Shown piece after piece: positions 1 through 5,911 of a stretch of DNA of 6,499 bases (positions are counted from its first letter, which is position 1; each line of letters opens with the position of its first letter). Made by a program: the position numbers and the translations under genes. A model generated the notes under the pieces. It was not told where the DNA came from and made no database searches. It worked only from the letters and a program-made list of their open reading frames with translations. Location: positions 1 through 6,499 of the forward strand of contig CAIMWY010000176.1 in assembly GCA_903845315.1 (NCBI GenBank), in the 5' to 3' direction. Origin of the DNA: an uncultured Burkholderiales bacterium (GTDB taxonomy: Bacteria; Pseudomonadota; Gammaproteobacteria; Burkholderiales; Burkholderiaceae).

Positions 1-2
1 AA

Positions 3-884
3 CCTATCACCATCGTGGTGAACTTTCCAACCGGCGGTGGGACCGATATTCTGGCGCGCATGTTGGGCAACCATTTCAATGACGTTTTTGGACAAACTGC
101 AGTCATTGAAAACAGACCCGGTGCCAGCGGCAACCTAGGTGCGAAACATGTTGCAGACAAAGCACCCGATGGGTACTCATTGCTGATGGTCAACAGCTCG
201 TTTGCCATCAACCCAGGTGTTTTCACGAACATGCCATTCGACCCCAAAAAAGATTTTGTGCCTCTCATCAATGTGGCATTTGTGCCTTCTGTCTTGGTGG
301 TGCCCGCTGAATCGCCCTACAAAAAATTGTCAGATTTGATCGCTGAGGCCAAGCCAGTCAAGAACACGGTTTCTTTTGGTTCGTGCGGCAACGGCACACC
401 GCAACATTTGGCAGGCGCCGTGCTCAACATCAACGCCAACACACACATCACACATGTTCCCTACACAGGATGTGGCCCAGCCCTGCGCGATGTTTTGGGC
501 GGACAGGTTCCGATGGCCATCATCACGGCATCCAGTGCTGCGCCGCACATCAAGTCAGGCAAACTGATTGCACTGGCCATCACTTCTGCAGAGCGCACCG
601 CTCAATTACCCAACGTACCGACCGTGGCTGAACAGGGCTACCCTGGCTATCAAATTAACCAGTGGCATGGCCTGCTAGCGCCGGCCAATATGCCTGCCGC
701 CTTGCAAGCCAAGCTTTTCGACAGAATGTTGAAAATTGTGCAAAACCCGGAAGTCAAAGAAAAGCTCCTGTCCATGGGCTACACCCCCGCTTATGATGAC
801 CCTGCCACATTCAAAAAAATTGTTCATGAAGACATCGACCGTTTTTCCAAGATCACCAAGTTGTTGGGATTGAAATCTGATTGA
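3..884 (+). CDS. Bug/TctC-family tripartite tricarboxylate transporter substrate-binding protein (5' end outside window)
   Basis: Periplasmic solute-binding protein of the Bug (TctC) family, which captures carboxylates or related small molecules for TTT-type uptake or sensing. The reading frame is open from base 3, and the first visible residues (PITIVV-FP-GGGTD) are the usual start of the mature domain, so only about 30 residues including the signal peptide are missing; 293 residues are visible. Family signatures seen in order are GGGTDILAR, ENRPGASGNLGA, the PDGY turn, F-DP-KDFVPL, GNGTPQHLAG, HVPY-G-GPAL-D-LGGQVPM and the late PGY--NQWHGLLAPA segment. A GTG at 15 lies inside the conserved domain and is not the true start. 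Two cysteines, at bases 384-386 (SCGNGT) and 471-473 (YTGCGP), sit in adjacent ligand-loop motifs. No TctA or TctB membrane gene is visible, so it is an orphan Bug protein here. The ligand cannot be deduced. It ends 11 bases before the stop of the convergent gene at 896. Confidence 0.93.
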   Translation, partial: PITIVVNFPTGGGTDILARMLGNHFNDVFGQTAVIENRPGASGNLGAKHVADKAPDGYSLLMVNSSFAINPGVFTNMPFDPKKDFVPLINVAFVPSVLVVPAESPYKKLSDLIAEAKPVKNTVSFGSCGNGTPQHLAGAVLNINANTHITHVPYTGCGPALRDVLGGQVPMAIITASSAAPHIKSGKLIALAITSAERTAQLPNVPTVAEQGYPGYQINQWHGLLAPANMPAALQAKLFDRMLKIVQNPEVKEKLLSMGYTPAYDDPATFKKIVHEDIDRFSKITKLLGLKSD

Positions 885-895
885 TGTTTAAGCCT

Positions 896-2098
896 TCAGG
901 CGGTACCTGTCAGCGATGCAGCAATGGATCGCTTGAGAGGCGTCAAACGCCCGCCGATGCGCAGCAAGGCTTTACGCAGCAACTTAGCAGGTGGCGATTC
1001 ACGGGTGTACACCTCGGCGATCAAACGGGTGAGCAGATACAAAGGCCGCGTTTGCCACTGGTGAATTCGGTTGTAGCGATCCAGCAAACTCTGGTGGGCA
1101 ATGTCAAGAGATGACACTTTGGCCTTGTGTATTTCTTGCGACAAAGTTTTGACACCGAGAAGACCAAAATTAAACCCATGAGCCGTCACCGGGTGCATGC
1201 CAACCGCAGCATCGCCGACCGTGGCAAACCGTGGCCCAACCAAGCTCTTGGGATAAACCGAAACCAGTGGATAAGCATGCTTGGAACTCACCAAATTCAT
1301 GCGCCCCAAACGATTTTCAAAATAGCCTTCGACCTGCGCGTTAAATCTATCTGTTGATGCTTGCAGCAATGCATCAATCTCAACACTCGCCGCGGTGATG
1401 ACTACAGAACTTCGCAACTCTTGGGTCAGCGGATCAGGGTTCATGGGCAGAAGCGCCAGTGTCAGGCCGTAATTGAACCATTCCCATGCGATCTGCAAAT
1501 GGGGTACTTGGTGCGTCATGCAACATACCAACATATTTCGACCAAAGTCATGCATGTCTGCGGCAATACCCATCAGGCGGCGGGTAGCAGAAAACCGACT
1601 GTCCGCAGCAATCACCAACTTTGCGGATAAGGTTTGGCCGTTGTCCAAAGTGACCACCGTTCGATCGGCTTGTGGATCGATGTGGGTCAGTTGCTGTCCT
1701 GCGATCAGGGTGATGTCTGAATTCACCTCCATGCTGTCCTTGACAGCTTCATACGCTGCTTTTCGTATCAAATGGTTCGAGACCAGCCAACCCAATTCAT
1801 GGTGATGGGTCAATTGATGTGAAATCACCATTTCAAAGGGCGATTTCCCATCCAAGATCTTGGCGTCCATCAATGGCGACCTCGCTTGTGGGTCAATGCG
1901 GGGCCAAACACCCAGATCCGTCAGCGTCTTCACCGACTGCTGTGTCAGCGCAATCTCACGACCATCAAACGCTGGCGAAGCCAGCGCTTCAAGCGATTGT
2001 TTTTCAATCATGGCTATCCGAAGTCCCTGCCCCGTCAACGATTGGGCCATGCACAGGCCTGAAGGCCCAGCACCTACGATGACAATGTCTGCATCCAT
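896..2098 (-). CDS. ubiM: FAD-dependent ubiquinone-ring hydroxylase, UbiM-like (UbiH/F/I/L/M family)
   Basis: A 400-residue class A flavoprotein monooxygenase of the group that hydroxylates the ubiquinone precursor ring using O2 and NAD(P)H. The N-terminal Rossmann fingerprint GAGPSG is at residues 9-14, followed by an acidic E32 expected to bind the FAD ribose. The DGREIALTQQS segment (45-55) matches the family motif after the first helix. The NAD(P)H/FAD motif is AADSRFSATRR (164-174), with Ser where many relatives have Gly. The second FAD motif is GDAAVGMHPVTAHGFNFGL (295-313). The GD-AVGMHPVTAHGFN wording, rather than GNAA--LHPIAGQG of UbiH/UbiF, is why I favour UbiM, from memory of that subfamily. 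The length fits. The ATG start at 2098 has an AAGGA (2109-2113) ten bases upstream. It lies 127 bases downstream of the methyltransferase-like gene on the same strand, so co-transcription is possible but unproven. The precise ring position hydroxylated cannot be read from sequence. The family is sure, the UbiM subtype moderately so. Confidence 0.8.
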   Translation of the reverse strand: MDADIVIVGAGPSGLCMAQSLTGQGLRIAMIEKQSLEALASPAFDGREIALTQQSVKTLTDLGVWPRIDPQARSPLMDAKILDGKSPFEMVISHQLTHHHELGWLVSNHLIRKAAYEAVKDSMEVNSDITLIAGQQLTHIDPQADRTVVTLDNGQTLSAKLVIAADSRFSATRRLMGIAADMHDFGRNMLVCCMTHQVPHLQIAWEWFNYGLTLALLPMNPDPLTQELRSSVVITAASVEIDALLQASTDRFNAQVEGYFENRLGRMNLVSSKHAYPLVSVYPKSLVGPRFATVGDAAVGMHPVTAHGFNFGLLGVKTLSQEIHKAKVSSLDIAHQSLLDRYNRIHQWQTRPLYLLTRLIAEVYTRESPPAKLLRKALLRIGGRLTPLKRSIAASLTGTA

Positions 2099-2225
2099 GG
2101 GTCACACATCCTTTATTCATGGCGCAGAGAGCCCCCATGTGCGCACCTGGCCGATGAATCTTGGATTGATTGGACGCTGATTAAAACAACTTCATCTTGA
2201 TCTTGATTAAATGCGCTGCGGTTTT

Positions 2226-3389
2226 TCAGGCCTTTACATCACCCCAAACGCGACGGGCCACTTCGACCACACGTTCGAGTTTTCGCCATTGGTCGTCATG
2301 GGTGATGATGTTGCCGTCCACCGTGCTTGCAAAGCCGCACTGTGGGCTCAGACCCAAGTCGTCCAGCGGCACCAAACGGCTGGCGTCATCGATGCGACGC
2401 ACCAGGTCATCGGCGTTTTCTAGGCGGCCAAATTTGGTGGTCACCAAACCCAACACCACCTTGACGCCACGCGGCACATGGCGCAGCGGCGCAAAGTCGC
2501 CTGAGCGTTCGTCGTCGTACTCCAACAAAAAGTGGTCCACTTTGAGCCCGCCTAAGACAGTGTCGGCAATGCGCTCGTAGCCACCCTCAGCAATCCAGCC
2601 GCTGCGTGAGTTGCCTCGGCACACATGAATGCCAATGGCGGTGTCAGAACGGCGGTTGGCAATGCAGGCATTGGTCAAATCCACATAGCGTTGTAAGCGC
2701 GCTTGCGGATCATCGCCAGAAGCCACCACCTCAGCGCGCATGCGGTCGCTGATGAAATACGTCATCAAAGGGTCGTCGATCTGGATATAGCGGCAACCTG
2801 CCGCCTCCAGCGCTGCAATTTCAGCGCGGTACACCTTCACCACATCGGCAAAAAACTCTTCGATGTCGGGATACGCGGTAGAAGACACCGACGCACGGCC
2901 ACCATGAAAATGCAAACGCGTGGGCGATGGCAAGGTGATCTTGGCGGTACGTTGAGTCACGCCTTGCAAGTAGCTGAAGTCGGGGGCAGTAATCGGCGCA
3001 TTGACCCCAAGGCGCCCCGTGGTCACCACGTTTTTAGGTACGTAGTTCCATCCATTGTCATGGTCATGGTCATGGTCATGGTCATGGTCATCATCGTCCG
3101 AGTGCGAGGCCACAAAAGCCTGCGCTGGGTTGCCGTCTTGAATCTCCACCCCTGAGAGACCTTGCACAAAATCAATCCACCAGTTCTCACGGCGATATTC
3201 TCCATCGACCACCACACCAAAGCCACAGGCCTCTTGGCGCTTGGCCACCTCGGCAATGGCCGCGTCTTCGGCATGGCGCAAAGCGGCCTTGTCGATCTGG
3301 CCGTTTTGAAACAGCTCGCGTGCGACGATCAGTTCAGGCGGGCGCAACAAACTGCCGACTTGGTCGGCACGAAAAAAAGGTTTGTTCAT
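2226..3389 (-). CDS. Stand-alone MetE C-terminal-domain protein (cobalamin-independent methionine synthase-like methyltransferase)
   Basis: A 387-residue protein equal to the catalytic TIM-barrel half of MetE, without the N-terminal half of the ~750-residue canonical enzyme. It probably transfers a methyl or other one-carbon group to a thiol through a zinc site. The expected zinc ligands are all visible: H255 and C257 in GIHVCRGN, E290 in LLEYDDERSG and C351 in LSPQCGF. Other family hallmarks are the N-terminal F-ADQVGSLLRP (6-17), DGE-RR-NW (62-70) and IQIDDP (203-207). Residues 96-111 are a HSDDDD stretch followed by five HD dipeptides, which looks like a low-complexity metal-binding insert. 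Start codon ATG at 3389 lies 14 bases after the stop of the LivK-type gene, with no clear ribosome site in the gap, so translational coupling is likely. The substrate is uncertain: homocysteine methylation, a catabolic demethylation, or a coenzyme-M-lyase-like reaction are all known in this superfamily. Function beyond the superfamily is inference. Confidence 0.85.
   Translation of the reverse strand: MNKPFFRADQVGSLLRPPELIVARELFQNGQIDKAALRHAEDAAIAEVAKRQEACGFGVVVDGEYRRENWWIDFVQGLSGVEIQDGNPAQAFVASHSDDDDHDHDHDHDHDNGWNYVPKNVVTTGRLGVNAPITAPDFSYLQGVTQRTAKITLPSPTRLHFHGGRASVSSTAYPDIEEFFADVVKVYRAEIAALEAAGCRYIQIDDPLMTYFISDRMRAEVVASGDDPQARLQRYVDLTNACIANRRSDTAIGIHVCRGNSRSGWIAEGGYERIADTVLGGLKVDHFLLEYDDERSGDFAPLRHVPRGVKVVLGLVTTKFGRLENADDLVRRIDDASRLVPLDDLGLSPQCGFASTVDGNIITHDDQWRKLERVVEVARRVWGDVKA
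3057..3093. repeat. Tandem hexamer microsatellite coding for a His-Asp run
   Basis: Five perfect copies of TGGTCA (3061-3090) are flanked by a degenerate unit on the left (TTGTCA) and a partial TCA on the right. Read on the minus strand these are alternating GAC and CAT codons, giving His-Asp dipeptides at residues 102-111 of the MetE-like protein. The six-base period keeps the frame, so slippage would add or remove whole His-Asp pairs. Confidence 0.93.
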
Positions 3390-3403
3390 GATGTGTACTT
3401 GAA

Positions 3404-4576
3404 TTAACGAGCGCGCGGAGGATCACGCACGTCTTTTTGTTCTTGAAACTCGACGTTGTAGAGCTCGCCGTTGACTTTTTCGACCTTACGCACATACACA
3501 CTTTGCACAATGTCGCGGGTGTTGGCGTCGATGAAAATCTGGCCGCGTGGGCTCTCGAAAATCTGCCCCTTCATGGCAGCCAACAACGCGTCGCCACCGC
3601 CCTTGCCTGCCGTCTTTTTGATCGCCTCATAAATCAAGCGGGTGCCGTCGTAGCCAAATACGGCAACTGCATTGGGACGCATGTTTTGGTTGGCTTTTTT
3701 AAACTCAGCCACAAACTTCTTGTTCAAAGCTGAGGGATGGTCGGTAGAGTAAGGGTAAGACGTGACGATGCCCAAAGTGGCGTCGCCCATGCTGTTGAGG
3801 ATGTCGTCATCCACCACATCGCCGGTGCCAATCAAGCGGATACCAGCACGAGCCAAGCCGCGCTCGTTGAACTGCTTCATCACTTGGGTGCCAATGCCAG
3901 ATGGCACAAACACAAACACGGCATCGGGCGACAGATCACGTACTTTTTGCAAGAAGGGCGAGAAGTCAGGGCTGCGCATAGGCACACGCAAAGACTCCAT
4001 AATTTGCCCCCCATTGAGCAAAAAGCGGTCGACAAAGGTGCGCTCGGCATCAATGCCCGGACCATAGTCGGACACCAAGGTCACCACCTTTCGGATGTTG
4101 TTTTTAGAGGCCCATTCGGCCACAGCCACAGTGATTTGGGGCAAGGTCATCGAAACGCGAACCATGTAAGGCGAGGCGTCAATCACCGACGAGGTGGCCG
4201 CCAACATGTTGACCATTGGCGTTTTAGACTGGGTGGCAATGGGGCCCGTGGCCAACGCCAGCGGGGTCAAGCCAAAACCTGCCAGCACATCCACCTTGTC
4301 GTTGACCACCAGCTCTTGCGCTAAGCGTTTGGTGACATCGGGCATACCGGTGTCGTCTTTCACAATCAACTCGATCTGGCGGCCTGCAATGTTCACACCT
4401 TGCTGTGCCATGTAGAGCTTCACCCCCGCCACCATTTGTTTGCCGGTTGAGGCAAAGGGACCGGTCATGGGCGTGAGCAGGCCAATTTTGAAAGGCTTGT
4501 TTTGCGCATTCGCGGGGTTGAGCCCCATCACGATAGGTGCGGCCACCATGGCCTTGATCAGACTGCGTTTGTCCAT
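3404..4576 (-). CDS. Branched-chain amino acid-type ABC transporter substrate-binding protein (LivK-like, Peripla_BP_6)
   Basis: A 390-residue periplasmic binding protein of the LivK/leucine-binding class, the capture subunit of a HAAT-type ABC importer. A Sec signal peptide is visible: a basic start MDKRSLIK, a hydrophobic stretch to about residue 19, and a likely cut after ANA at residue 24. The mature protein starts with KPFKIGLLTPMTGPFASTG, the classic first strand and ligand loop. It continues with G-Q-ELIVKDD-G (about 65-77), the VLAGFG-TPLALA loop (97-109), SDYGPGIDAE (169-178) and a C-terminal lobe containing FGYDG (307-311). It starts at ATG 4576 with AGGAG at 4583-4587. No permease (LivHM) or ATPase (LivGF) genes are in the window, so it may work with a transporter encoded elsewhere. 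The downstream methyltransferase-like gene follows after 14 bases, suggesting that the imported ligand and that enzyme belong to one pathway. Ligands of this class include amino acids, amides, urea and aromatic acids; the real one is unknown. Confidence 0.92.
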   Translation of the reverse strand: MDKRSLIKAMVAAPIVMGLNPANAQNKPFKIGLLTPMTGPFASTGKQMVAGVKLYMAQQGVNIAGRQIELIVKDDTGMPDVTKRLAQELVVNDKVDVLAGFGLTPLALATGPIATQSKTPMVNMLAATSSVIDASPYMVRVSMTLPQITVAVAEWASKNNIRKVVTLVSDYGPGIDAERTFVDRFLLNGGQIMESLRVPMRSPDFSPFLQKVRDLSPDAVFVFVPSGIGTQVMKQFNERGLARAGIRLIGTGDVVDDDILNSMGDATLGIVTSYPYSTDHPSALNKKFVAEFKKANQNMRPNAVAVFGYDGTRLIYEAIKKTAGKGGGDALLAAMKGQIFESPRGQIFIDANTRDIVQSVYVRKVEKVNGELYNVEFQEQKDVRDPPRAR

Positions 4577-4582
4577 TTTTTT

Positions 4583-4587
4583 CTCCT
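4583..4587 (-). promoter_or_regulatory. Ribosome binding site of the LivK-like gene
   Basis: AGGAG on the minus strand, six bases before the ATG at 4576. It is the only strong Shine-Dalgarno in the two-gene unit and supports the chosen start. The downstream MetE-like gene has none as good. Confidence 0.8.
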
Positions 4588-4760
4588 GTTGTGATTGTGA
4601 AAATTAACGATTAAAAGTACGAATCGTTTTTAACACAGTCGGAAATTCTCTATCTTTGTTTGTTGACGCTTGCCATTCTTCACCTCGCTTGCGATGAGCA
4701 TCTACGACAAAGTCGTCTTTACTTCATCACTAAAAATACCAGCCGCTACGAAATGGCGCA

Positions 4761-4769
4761 TGCTAATAT
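4761..4769 (+). promoter_or_regulatory. Candidate extended -10 promoter of the YbjQ-like gene
   Basis: TGCTAATAT reads as an extended -10 box (TGn followed by TAATAT, one base from TATAAT). It would start transcription near 4776, about 20 bases before the ATG at 4796. No convincing -35 box sits at the right distance, which is tolerated for extended -10 promoters. This is a sequence-pattern call only. Confidence 0.35.
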
Positions 4770-4784
4770 TTAATTTTATCAATT

Positions 4785-4788
4785 GGAG
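4785..4788 (+). promoter_or_regulatory. Ribosome binding site deciding the start of the YbjQ-like gene
   Basis: GGAG seven bases upstream of ATG 4796. The frame is open further upstream to a TTG at 4670, but that region has no ribosome site and would place the start before the likely promoter, so the short form is preferred. Confidence 0.7.
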
Positions 4789-4795
4789 ATTTCTT

Positions 4796-5143
4796 ATGGG
4801 ATTCATGGATAAAGTCAAAGAAGAACTAGAGAAAAAAGCCAATCTCGGTGGGGGAGCTTCATCTGGAATTACGGTGTCGACGGCCCCGATCCAAGGCAAC
4901 TACAACGTTATTGACGTTATTTTTGCTTTCGATTCGCATAAGGAGGGGATTTTTACCAATGCGAATCCAGAAAAGGCTTTTGACAAAGTAGTTGACCAAC
5001 TCCGGGCACAGTGCAAGAAGCGTGGCGGCGATGCGGTCATAAGCTGTCAGTTTGAATATCGTGTTGCTGTGGCGTCGGGTTTAACTGGGTCCAAGCAAGC
5101 TATAGAGATATTTGCTTATGGCACAGTAGTCAAAATAACCTAA
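4796..5143 (+). CDS. Small YbjQ/UPF0145 (DUF74)-like protein
   Basis: A 115-residue cytoplasmic protein with no signal peptide or membrane segment. A short charged helix (MDKVKEELEKK, residues 4-14) and a Gly-rich linker precede a domain resembling the YbjQ/UPF0145 'heavy-metal-binding' family. The match consists of VSTAPIQGNYNVIDVIFA (27-44) in place of the family's first strand, a helix AFDKVVDQLRAQCKKRGGDAVI (61-82) corresponding to its A---L---A---GADAVV segment, and a final strand IEIFAYGTVVKI (103-114) like the family's V---GTAVK ending. The central part is shorter than in typical YbjQ, which forms a pentameric barrel. The biochemical role of this family is not established. Start at ATG 4796 is supported by GGAG; a second ATG at 4805 is possible. 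Base composition is visibly more AT-rich than its neighbours. It is divergent from the LivK-like unit and convergent with the tRNA-Cys remnant, sharing the terminator at 5190-5209. Confidence 0.75.
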   Translation: MGFMDKVKEELEKKANLGGGASSGITVSTAPIQGNYNVIDVIFAFDSHKEGIFTNANPEKAFDKVVDQLRAQCKKRGGDAVISCQFEYRVAVASGLTGSKQAIEIFAYGTVVKIT

Positions 5144-5189
5144 CAAGACACCACTTCACAACCCTTCAATTGGGTAATGCGCAAAACAA

Positions 5190-5209
5190 AAAGCCCCTCA
5201 CGGGGCTTT
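5190..5209. terminator. Bidirectional intrinsic terminator between the YbjQ-like gene and the tRNA-Cys remnant
   Basis: Perfect 8-bp stem AAAGCCCC / GGGGCTTT with a TCAC loop. On the minus strand the stem runs into TTTTTGTTTTG, a strong U-tract, so it is best placed as the terminator of the tRNA-Cys gene whose CCA end lies 25 bases upstream. On the plus strand the tail TTTGTTGTTG is poorer but adequate to end the YbjQ-like transcript 46 bases after its stop. Confidence 0.88.
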
Positions 5210-5233
5210 GTTGTTGATTTCACAAGGGAAATC

Positions 5234-5279
5234 TGGAGGCGCGACCCAGAGTCGAACTGGGCTGAACGGATTTGCAATC
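5234..5279 (-). pseudogene. 3' half of tRNA-Cys(GCA), 5' half missing; likely integration attachment site
   Basis: Read on the minus strand, the 46 bases contain the anticodon loop TTGCAAA (anticodon GCA) with its 3' stem strand TCCGT and a 4-base variable loop TCAG. A perfect T arm (CCCAG, loop TTCGACT, CTGGG) follows, then the acceptor 3' strand TCGCGCC, discriminator T and encoded CCA. GCA with discriminator U73 is diagnostic of tRNA-Cys, and the layout matches bacterial tRNA-Cys from memory. Upstream of GATTGCAAA the sequence no longer pairs: the 5' anticodon strand is CTCGA instead of ACGGA. There is no D arm and no GGCGCGA acceptor strand anywhere to the right, so this is not a functional tRNA. 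Homology starting at the anticodon stem and running to the 3' end is the classic footprint of a tyrosine integrase using a tRNA gene as attB. The island side should be to the right, the chromosomal side (with the tRNA terminator) to the left. Confidence 0.85.
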
Positions 5280-5295
5280 GAGGGAGGCTCTTGAA

Positions 5296-5315
5296 AGCCT
5301 TATTTTATAAGGGCT
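5296..5315. repeat. Inverted repeat/hairpin beside the tRNA-Cys fragment
   Basis: AGCCTTAT and ATAAGGGCT form an 8-bp stem with one bulged G and a TTT loop. The stem can be extended by GGAG (5283-5286) against CTCC (5314-5317) around an internal loop. It lies 17 bases inside the presumed island edge. It could be an integrase arm site, a weak terminator or chance; no clear T-run follows on either strand. Confidence 0.45.
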
Positions 5316-5446
5316 CCAGCAGTGTCTCTAGTCTGCTATGCAAACGCTATGGTTTTTGAATTCGAAAGGATGCATTCCAACTGGGTGAAACTCCGCCTAA
5401 ATTTAAGCTGGCCAGCGCCCAACACCGCTCTGAAAAGCCGCTACCT

Positions 5447-5554
5447 CTAACCCATTGCAGATTTGTTGTTCCAGTCATCCAACAACTTACCCACATAAGC
5501 CTTGGGCAACCCGTGCCCTACCCCCACCACGACATTGACCTTGATGCCAGTCAC
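5447..5554 (-). pseudogene. Possible C-terminal remnant of an unidentified protein
   Basis: A 35-codon open stretch read from a GTG at 5554 to TAG at 5447. Its sequence has protein-like character: a beta-like IKVNVVVGVGHGLP (4-17), then a helix-like KAYVGKLLDDWNN (18-30), with a G/C preference at third positions. Upstream in the same frame there is a TAA three codons before the GTG, and no coherent continuation in the other frames. It therefore looks like the tail of a gene cut off by insertion, deletion or frameshift. An AAGGAG overlaps the GTG, too close to act as its ribosome site. I do not recognise the family. It may also be chance. Confidence 0.25.
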
Positions 5555-5775
5555 TCCTTACCCATCCTTGCTCAAAAATTAAGCAGGATCGGCTATTGAG
5601 GTGGCTCAAATTTGGATGCAAATTTCTAGGTTTTCAGCACCTCGGTGTTTAAGTGCTCCGGAATTCGAACCTGCTAACTTGCCCTGCACCCTTTTGGCTC
5701 ATTGCGGACGCTCGCTGCTATACCTTGGGTGACGGTGAAGCAGCGAAAGCAGTCACTTTGGTGTGCTGCAGACAA

Positions 5776-5802
5776 CGGCAGCTCTCAGCCTGAGAGCTGT
5801 CG
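5776..5802. repeat. Near-perfect 27-bp palindrome
   Basis: Two 13-base arms around a single central C: the inner ten bases of each arm (CAGCTCTCAG and CTGAGAGCTG) pair perfectly and the outer three pair with one G-T wobble. No T-run follows on either strand, so it is not a standard intrinsic terminator. It lies 110 bases downstream of the vapC stop. Possible roles are a protein-binding operator, a transcript-end hairpin or a recombination site; sequence alone does not decide. Confidence 0.7.
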
Positions 5803-5911
5803 GCGTGGCAATCACGTCCAAGGTCAGTTGCTGGCCCGCCACAGCTATCGCGGCAAACTTGGCGTGGCAGTCGACGCACTTTTGTGCGGCTGATGCACGA
5901 CAACTCGTAAA

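Larger units (their letters stand above)
5280..5911. other. Gene-poor segment, probable degraded island DNA
   Basis: About 630 bases between the tRNA-Cys fragment and the end of vapC with no convincing intact gene in six frames. It holds a hairpin next to the tRNA fragment (5296-5315), a possible protein C-terminal remnant on the minus strand (5447-5554), a near-perfect palindrome (5776-5802) and a short open stretch in frame after the vapC stop. There is no recognisable integrase or transposase. The frequent stops and low-coherence frames suggest decayed mobile DNA. Confidence 0.55.

Noticed and set aside
885..912. Possible terminator between the convergent genes (CAGG-CGGTA-CCTG)
   Set aside because: The stem is only four base pairs, lies inside the coding end of the hydroxylase gene and has no T-run.
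2190..2207. Three tandem CTT(C/G)AT hexamers between the MetE-like and UbiM-like genes
   Set aside because: Too short and imperfect to call an operator. No second copy or paired symmetry is seen.
2703..3155. Plus-strand open frame with a Met-Val repeat opposite the MetE-like gene
   Set aside because: The repeat is the antisense reading of the His-Asp microsatellite. The real gene has intact zinc ligands on the minus strand.
3737..4324. Long plus-strand open frame (195 codons) opposite the LivK-like gene
   Set aside because: It is rich in His, Arg and Gln with no recognisable fold, lies wholly antisense to a clear conserved gene, and arises from that gene's codon bias.
4670..4795. Upstream extension of the YbjQ-like gene from a TTG
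   Set aside because: There is no ribosome site, the composition is unlike the domain, and the GGAG-preceded ATG at 4796 fits the family better.
5177..5359. Plus-strand open frame of 60 codons crossing the terminator and tRNA fragment
   Set aside because: It reads through a terminator hairpin and the complement of a tRNA sequence, so it is not coding.
5641..5690. A GGTTCGAATTCC string on the minus strand resembling a tRNA T loop
   Set aside because: The flanking bases do not form a 5-bp T stem, and there is no acceptor strand or CCA.
5753..5911. Fifty-two codons open in frame after the vapC TAA, containing a CVDCH heme-c-like motif (5864-5878)
   Set aside because: There is no start codon, no signal peptide and no axial ligand context, and part of it is the palindrome. 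A single CXXCH can occur by chance.
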